Shown here one piece after another: positions 59,552 through 64,000 of a stretch of 64,000 nucleotides of DNA. Location of the stretch: contig CAVZUK010000002.1 of assembly GCA_963778465.1 (NCBI GenBank), positions 434,001 to 498,000 on the forward strand. The letters are read 5' to 3'. A program made the position numbers and the translations under genes. This DNA is from CAVZBW01 sp963778465 (GTDB lineage Bacteria; Actinomycetota; Acidimicrobiia; Acidimicrobiales; RAAP-2). The notes below the pieces were generated by a model. It was not told where the DNA came from, ran no database searches, and saw only the letters and a list, made by a program, of their open reading frames with translations. Each line of letters begins with the position of its first letter. The stretch's first letter is position 1.

Positions 59552-61021
59552 ATGACGTCGGGCATCGGATCTTGGGGGGTTTACCTGCCCTTCTGGCGGC
59601 TGGACCGCAAGACGATCGGGCTGGCGCTCGGATCGCCGGCCGGGCGTGGCACGAGGACCGTCGCCTCCTTCGACGAGGACACGACGACCTTGGGGGTGGA
59701 GGCCGCCCGGCGAGCCCTGGCGGTCGCTCCGGCCGGGCCCGACGAGCTCCTCTTCTCGACGACCGACCCCTCCTACCAGGACAAGACCAACGCCACGACC
59801 ATCCACGCAGCGCTCGGTCTGCCCCAGCGGGCGGCCGCCTACGACCTGGTGGGCTCGGTGCGGTCCTCGGTCGGCGCGCTCGTGGCGGGCCTCGACGCCG
59901 CGGCCCGGCGCCCGGCCCTGGTGGTGCTCTCCGAGCTGCGCACCGGCCTGGCGGGCGGCGGGGACGAGCGCCAGAGCGGCGACGGCGCCGTGGCCTTCAC
60001 GTGCGTTCCCGACGGCGCCGTGCTCGAGCTGGTCGGTCGGGCGGCCGCCACCGAGGAGTTCCTCGACCGCTGGCGGATCCCCGGCGAGGCCCACTCGCAC
60101 CTGTGGGAGGAGCGGTTCGGCGAGCAGGCCTACGTGCCGCTGGCCCAGGCCGCCTTCGCCGACGCGCTCAAGGAGGCCGGCATCACCGCCGACGCGGTGG
60201 ACCACCTGATCGTGACCGGCCTGCAGGCGCGCGCCGTGCGCGTCGCGACCTCCTCCCTCGGCGTGGCCCCCTCCGCGCTGGCGCCGGACCACACCGCGAC
60301 CGCCGGCAACCTGGGCGCCGCAGACTTCGGCGTGAGCCTCTCCGACGTGCTCGAGCGGGCCACCCCCGGGCAGGTGATCGTTACGCTCCAGCTCGCCGAC
60401 GGCGCGGACGCCCTCGTGTGGCGGACGACCGAGGCGCTGCCGGCCGCGCAGGCCGCCCGCCGCGAGGCCCACGTGCCGAGCGTCGAGGAGCAGCTGGCCT
60501 CGGGGCGGACCGACCTCTCGTACACGTCGTTCCTCACCTGGCGCGGGCAGATGCGGCGCGAGCCGCCCCGGCGACCGAACCCCATGCGTCCGGACGCCCC
60601 GGCGATGCTGCGACGGGAGCTCTGGAAGTACGGCTTCAACGCCAGCCGCTGCCTGGCCTGCGGGTTCCGCCATCTGCCGCCGACCCGGGTGTGCCTCCGC
60701 TGCAAGGCCGTCGACCAGATGGAGCCCGAGCGCCTCGCCGACGTCGAGGGGACCGTCGCCACGTTCACGGTCGACCACCTGGCCTTCAGCCTCTCGCCGC
60801 CGACGGTGGCGGTCGTGGTCGATTTCGACGGCGGCGGTCGGTACCGCTGCGAGCTGACGGACTGCGACCCCAGCGCCATCGGCATCGGAGATCGCGTCGA
60901 GATGACCTTCCGCCGCTTTTACGAGGCGGAGGGCATCCACAACTACTTCTGGAAGGCGCGCCCGATCCTGGGTGGCCCGACACCGGCTCCGACACAAGGA
61001 GGAGAGTCACATGGCCAGTAA
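59552..61021 (+). CDS. HMG-CoA-synthase/KAS III-like protein fused to DUF35
   Basis: 489 residues. Residues 1 to about 335 resemble the archaeal-type HMG-CoA synthase/KAS III fold (GIGSWGVYLPFWRL, DLVGSVRSS, TATAGNLGAAD). Where the nucleophilic cysteine belongs there is Val103 in GSVRSS and no Cys nearby. Residues about 345-489 form a DUF35 domain with zinc cysteines Cys367, Cys370, Cys381, Cys384 and an OB fold. A TATCAT at 59501-59506 may be the -10 box. Its end overlaps the thiolase start by 11 bases. It most likely forms a complex with that thiolase. Confidence 0.8.
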   Translation: MTSGIGSWGVYLPFWRLDRKTIGLALGSPAGRGTRTVASFDEDTTTLGVEAARRALAVAPAGPDELLFSTTDPSYQDKTNATTIHAALGLPQRAAAYDLVGSVRSSVGALVAGLDAAARRPALVVLSELRTGLAGGGDERQSGDGAVAFTCVPDGAVLELVGRAAATEEFLDRWRIPGEAHSHLWEERFGEQAYVPLAQAAFADALKEAGITADAVDHLIVTGLQARAVRVATSSLGVAPSALAPDHTATAGNLGAADFGVSLSDVLERATPGQVIVTLQLADGADALVWRTTEALPAAQAARREAHVPSVEEQLASGRTDLSYTSFLTWRGQMRREPPRRPNPMRPDAPAMLRRELWKYGFNASRCLACGFRHLPPTRVCLRCKAVDQMEPERLADVEGTVATFTVDHLAFSLSPPTVAVVVDFDGGGRYRCELTDCDPSAIGIGDRVEMTFRRFYEAEGIHNYFWKARPILGGPTPAPTQGGESHGQ

Positions 61022-62216
61022 CGGCATCCGCGACCGGGTGGCGATCGTCGGCATGGGCTGCACCCAATTCGGCGAGCGCTGGGACAAGGGCACGGACGAC
61101 CTGCTCACGGACGCCACCAAGGACGCCATCGCCTCGGCGGGGGTCAAGCTCGACGACATCGACTCCTTCTGGCTCGGAACCATGGGCTCGGGCAGCGCAG
61201 GGCTCACGCTCTCCCGGCCGCTCAAGCTCGACTACCGGCCCGTGACGCGCGTGGAGAACTTCTGCGCGACCGGCTCCGAGGCCCTGCGCAACGCCTGCTA
61301 CGCGGTGGCCTCGGGCGCCTACGACCTCGTCATGGCCATCGGCGTCGAGAAGCTGAAGGACAACGGCTACTCGGGCCTGACCGGCGTGCACTCCGTCGGC
61401 GACGGCACCGGCGGCTCCCTCACCGCTCCCGCCACCTTCTCCTTCCTCGCTCCGTCCTACGGCCACAAGTACGGCGTGGACCCGGACGAGATGAAGGAGG
61501 TCATGACCCGCATCGCGTGGAAGAACCACCACAACGGTGCCTTGAACCCCCGGGCGCAGTTCCGCAAGGAGGTGCCGCTCGAGACCATCTCGAAGTCCCC
61601 GACCGTTGCCGGGCAGCTGGGCGTCTTCGACTGCAGCGGCGTGGCCGACGGGTCGGCCGCCGCCATCATCTGCCGTACCGAGGACGCCCACCGCTACACC
61701 GACGAGCCGCTGTACGTGAAGGGCCTGAGCTTCGTCGCCGGGCCGGCCGCCGGTCCGATCGATCCCGACTACGACTACACGAGCTTCGAGGAGGTCGTCC
61801 GCTCGGCACAGGACGCCTACCGCCAGGCGGGCGTCACCAACGCCCGGGAGCAGTTGGCGATGGCCGAGGTGCACGACTGCTTCACCCCGACCGAGCTGGT
61901 GCTCATGGAGGACCTCGGTTTCTCCGAGCGCGGCACGGCGTGGAAGGAGGTGCTCGCCGGCACTTTCGATCTCGACGGCGAGCTTCCGGTCAACCCCGAC
62001 GGCGGCCTCAAGAGCTTCGGCCACCCGATCGGGGCCTCGGGCCTCAGAATGATGTTCGAGTGCTGGCTGCAGCTGCGCCGACAAGCTCCTGCGGAGCGCC
62101 AGATCAAGAGCGTGACCGAGGGAGGTCGCACCCTCGGGCTGACCCACAACCTGGGTGGCGGCCCGGGCGAGTGCGTGAGCTTCGTCAGCATCGTCGGCTC
62201 GGAGCTCTCCTCCTGA
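61011..62216 (+). CDS. SCP2/Ltp-type thiolase (acetyl-CoA acetyltransferase family)
   Basis: 401 residues with the complete thiolase set: nucleophile Cys85 in ENFCATG, the HDCFTPTEL motif, GHPIGASG, and a C-terminal GGGPGECVS. The strong AAGGAGGAG before the ATG (61011) sets the start inside the previous gene's end. In archaea a thiolase, an HMG-CoA synthase and a DUF35 protein form one complex; here the fused HMGS-like/DUF35 gene and this thiolase mirror that set, so a similar assembly is likely. Confidence 0.92.
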   Translation: MASNGIRDRVAIVGMGCTQFGERWDKGTDDLLTDATKDAIASAGVKLDDIDSFWLGTMGSGSAGLTLSRPLKLDYRPVTRVENFCATGSEALRNACYAVASGAYDLVMAIGVEKLKDNGYSGLTGVHSVGDGTGGSLTAPATFSFLAPSYGHKYGVDPDEMKEVMTRIAWKNHHNGALNPRAQFRKEVPLETISKSPTVAGQLGVFDCSGVADGSAAAIICRTEDAHRYTDEPLYVKGLSFVAGPAAGPIDPDYDYTSFEEVVRSAQDAYRQAGVTNAREQLAMAEVHDCFTPTELVLMEDLGFSERGTAWKEVLAGTFDLDGELPVNPDGGLKSFGHPIGASGLRMMFECWLQLRRQAPAERQIKSVTEGGRTLGLTHNLGGGPGECVSFVSIVGSELSS

Positions 62217-62250
62217 CGCCCCGCCGACCGATCCCCCGGAGGTCGTGGTG

Positions 62251-63471
62251 ATGGTCGATGCCCTGGGCGTCGACCCGATGGCGGAGACCGAGGACCAGGC
62301 CGCCCTGCGCCAGCTGGCTCGGGACCTCGCCGAGCGCGAGGTCGGACCGCGTGCCGGCCACGGCGACGAGACCGGTGAGGTCCCGCGCGAGGCGATCAAG
62401 GCGCTCGCCGATGCCGACCTGTTCCGGGTGACGATCGGCGAGCAGTGGGGCGGGCTCGGGTTCGGCGACGTCGAGGCGTCCATCGTGCTCGAGGAGGTGG
62501 CCCGCCATGACGTGTCCACCGCCATCTGCTGCCAGCTCGCCTACAACGGCCCCGCGCGCGGGATCGAGCACCTGGGCAGCCCCGCGCTCAAGGACCGCTG
62601 GCTGCCCGAGGTCGCCGACGGCGCGGCCATCGTGAGTATCGGGATCACCGAGCCCGACGCCGGCTCGGCCGTGCAGAACATGCGCGCCGCGCTCACCGAG
62701 GACGGACCGGGACGCTTCCGGCTGAACGGGTACAAGAATTACTCGACCCTCGGCGACGTCGCCTCGGGCGTGCTCGTCTGGTGCCGCTGGCCCGGCGGGG
62801 AGGGGGCCAAGGGGATCGGCGCGGTGGTCGTCCCGACGGATCGGGACGGGGTTTCGGTCACCGGCCGCCACCGGGGCATGGGGATCCACGCCGCCACGGA
62901 GGCCGAGCTGGCCTTTGACGGCGTGAGCGTCACCGCGGAGGAGGTGCTCCTGGCGGGCGACCCCGCGACGACGGAGGCCTTCAAGGTGCTCCTCGCCCAC
63001 CTCAACCACGAGCGCTGCGGCAACGCGGCCATGTGCATCGGCGCGGCGCAGGGTGCGCTCGAGCACTCCGTGCGCTACATGAGCGAGCGCGTGGTCGGGG
63101 GCAAGCCGATCGCCGCGCTGCAGGGCCTGCAGTGGAAGCTGGCCGACATGGCCACCAGCCTGGAGGGGGCGCGCCTCCTCCTGGCGAGGGCGGTCCGGCT
63201 TGCCGGTCCGGGTGGGACGCCGCCTGCCCTCGAGTCGGCCATGGCCAAGACCGCCGCCAACCTGGCGGCCAAGCTCGTCTGCGACGAGGCCATCCAGATC
63301 CACGGGGGGTACGGCTACAGCCGGGAGTACCCGCTCGAGCGCGCCTACCGGGACATCCGCGGGCTGTGCATCGGCGCCGGGACCGTGGAGGCGCAGCGCA
63401 ACTACATCGGCTCGAGCGTCGCCCGTGGCGCCACGTCGTGCTCCCCGGGCTGGCGCAAGCCGCTGAGCTAA
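62251..63471 (+). CDS. acyl-CoA dehydrogenase
   Basis: 406 residues with the full short-chain-type signature: SIGITEPDAGSAVQNM, YKNYSTLGDVASGVLVW and the C-terminal GGYGYSREYPLERAYRD, whose Glu is the base that removes the alpha proton. It therefore should be an active acyl-CoA dehydrogenase. Three consecutive starts (GTG 62245, GTG 62248, ATG 62251) follow CGGAGG; spacing favours the ATG. It lies 34 bases after the thiolase, probably one operon. Confidence 0.92.
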   Translation: MVDALGVDPMAETEDQAALRQLARDLAEREVGPRAGHGDETGEVPREAIKALADADLFRVTIGEQWGGLGFGDVEASIVLEEVARHDVSTAICCQLAYNGPARGIEHLGSPALKDRWLPEVADGAAIVSIGITEPDAGSAVQNMRAALTEDGPGRFRLNGYKNYSTLGDVASGVLVWCRWPGGEGAKGIGAVVVPTDRDGVSVTGRHRGMGIHAATEAELAFDGVSVTAEEVLLAGDPATTEAFKVLLAHLNHERCGNAAMCIGAAQGALEHSVRYMSERVVGGKPIAALQGLQWKLADMATSLEGARLLLARAVRLAGPGGTPPALESAMAKTAANLAAKLVCDEAIQIHGGYGYSREYPLERAYRDIRGLCIGAGTVEAQRNYIGSSVARGATSCSPGWRKPLS

Positions 63472-63487
63472 GCCGAGCCCGCTCGGC
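63472..63487. terminator. hairpin between convergent genes
   Basis: GCCGAG and CTCGGC pair perfectly around CCCG directly after the acyl-CoA dehydrogenase stop, ten bases before the stop of the convergent SDR. No U tract. Confidence 0.45.
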
Positions 63488-63496
63488 GCTCGGGGG

Positions 63497-64000
63497 TCAG
63501 CGGGCGGTGTAGCCGCCGTCGACGCCGAACCAGGCCCCGGTGCAGAAGCTGGCCGCGTCGGAGGCCAGGAAGGCCACCATCTCCGCCACCTCCCAGGCCT
63601 CACCGAGCCGGTGCATGGCCTGCAGCGAGAGCATGGCGTCTCGCACCTCGGTGATCGAGAAGGCCCGCTCGCTCATCGGCGTGTCCATGTTGCCCGGGCC
63701 GATCGCGTTGACCCGGATCCCCCGGTCCCCGTACTCGAGGGCCGCCGTGCGGGTCAGCCCGAGGACGCCGTGCTTGGAGGCCGTGTAAGCGGCCGCCATG
63801 GCCAGACCGGCCATCGACATGATGGAGCCGATGTTGACGATCGAGCCGCCTCCGGCGGCGAGCATCGGCGGGATCTCCGACCGCATGCAGTAGAAGACGC
63901 CGTCGAGGTTGACGGAGAGGATCCGCCGCCAGGTCTCGATCGTGGTGTCGGCGGTGGCGGTCCCGCCGCCGTCCGCCACCCCGGCGCAGTTGACGGCGGC
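63497..64000 (-). CDS. short-chain dehydrogenase/reductase (N-terminus beyond the window)
   Basis: The C-terminal 167 residues of a classical SDR. Visible from the edge are VNCAG, the NVDGVFY-type helix (SVNLDGVFYC), the serine strand NIGSIMSM, and YTASK with the catalytic Tyr and Lys, ending CTGAWFGVDGGYTAR. The glycine cofactor loop lies beyond base 64000. Convergent with the acyl-CoA dehydrogenase. Confidence 0.88.
   Translation of the reverse strand, partial: AAVNCAGVADGGGTATADTTIETWRRILSVNLDGVFYCMRSEIPPMLAAGGGSIVNIGSIMSMAGLAMAAAYTASKHGVLGLTRTAALEYGDRGIRVNAIGPGNMDTPMSERAFSITEVRDAMLSLQAMHRLGEAWEVAEMVAFLASDAASFCTGAWFGVDGGYTAR

Noticed and set aside
1..64000. tRNA, rRNA, insertion sequence, integrase or attachment site
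   Set aside because: No transposase or integrase motif, inverted terminal repeats or RNA-gene structure was recognised by reading; a covariance-model search could still find a small RNA.

Overview
The window is very GC-rich, and many genes start with GTG or overlap the previous stop codon by four bases. It carries two F420-type luciferase-like monooxygenases, a CxxHxxC P450-type ferredoxin, a cytochrome P450, and many CoA-transferase, thiolase, acyl-CoA dehydrogenase and SDR genes. This points to an actinobacterium, plausibly of the Acidimicrobiia type; the class is an inference from gene style, not a marker gene. No rRNA, tRNA, CRISPR array, insertion sequence or prophage was seen. Genes fill almost the whole window, and no gap longer than 300 bases lacks a gene.

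Layout. 1-4448 (+): the tail of an alpha/beta hydrolase, a two-domain family III CoA-transferase, a thiolase-like protein and a DUF35 partner, coupled by GTGA overlaps. 4473-14373: three metal-dependent amidohydrolases, SDRs, two hydrolases, a hotdog thioesterase, a SnoaL-like protein and an aldehyde dehydrogenase. 14491-18553: a sulfatase and a sulfotransferase flanking a SnoaL-like protein. 18622-22206 (-): CoA-transferase, SDR, acyl-CoA dehydrogenase and ferredoxin. 22304-24348 (+): a complete thiolase and an SDR. 24327-26558 (-): a VOC protein and an FMN alpha-hydroxyacid dehydrogenase. 26613-37225: two D-aminoacylase-like amidohydrolases, an acyl-CoA ligase, a HyuA/HyuB pair (hyuA frameshifted) and another amidohydrolase. 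37301-39104: a P450 and a VOC protein. 39117-44381: a branched-chain-type ABC importer (LivF, LivG, fused LivHM) divergent from its binding protein across a promoter rich in palindromes. 44424-50124: two LLM oxidoreductases and a double-hotdog protein divergent from a TetR regulator, then an acyl-CoA dehydrogenase and a quinone-oxidoreductase-like protein. 50171-55581 (+): an amidohydrolase, a frameshifted D-aminoacylase-like gene, a DUF2889 protein and an amidohydrolase. 55718-58460 (-): a Baeyer-Villiger-type flavin monooxygenase and an epoxide hydrolase. 58630-63471 (+): a TesB-like protein, an HMG-CoA-synthase-like/DUF35 fusion, a thiolase and an acyl-CoA dehydrogenase. 63497-64000 (-): a partial SDR.

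Taken together this reads as a catabolic region for organic acids or alicyclic/terpenoid-like compounds: uptake by ABC importer, oxygenation by P450, BVMO and LLM enzymes, CoA activation by CoA-transferases and a ligase, beta-oxidation-like steps, and thiolytic or retro-aldol cleavage. The substrate cannot be read from sequence. Noteworthy items are CoA-processing enzymes with altered catalytic positions (Glu in half of a CoA-transferase, no nucleophilic Cys in two thiolase-superfamily proteins paired with DUF35 domains, Gly for the TesB Asp), two apparent single-base frameshifts, a perfect 19-base TetR operator candidate over its own start codon, and tandem palindromes at the importer promoter.
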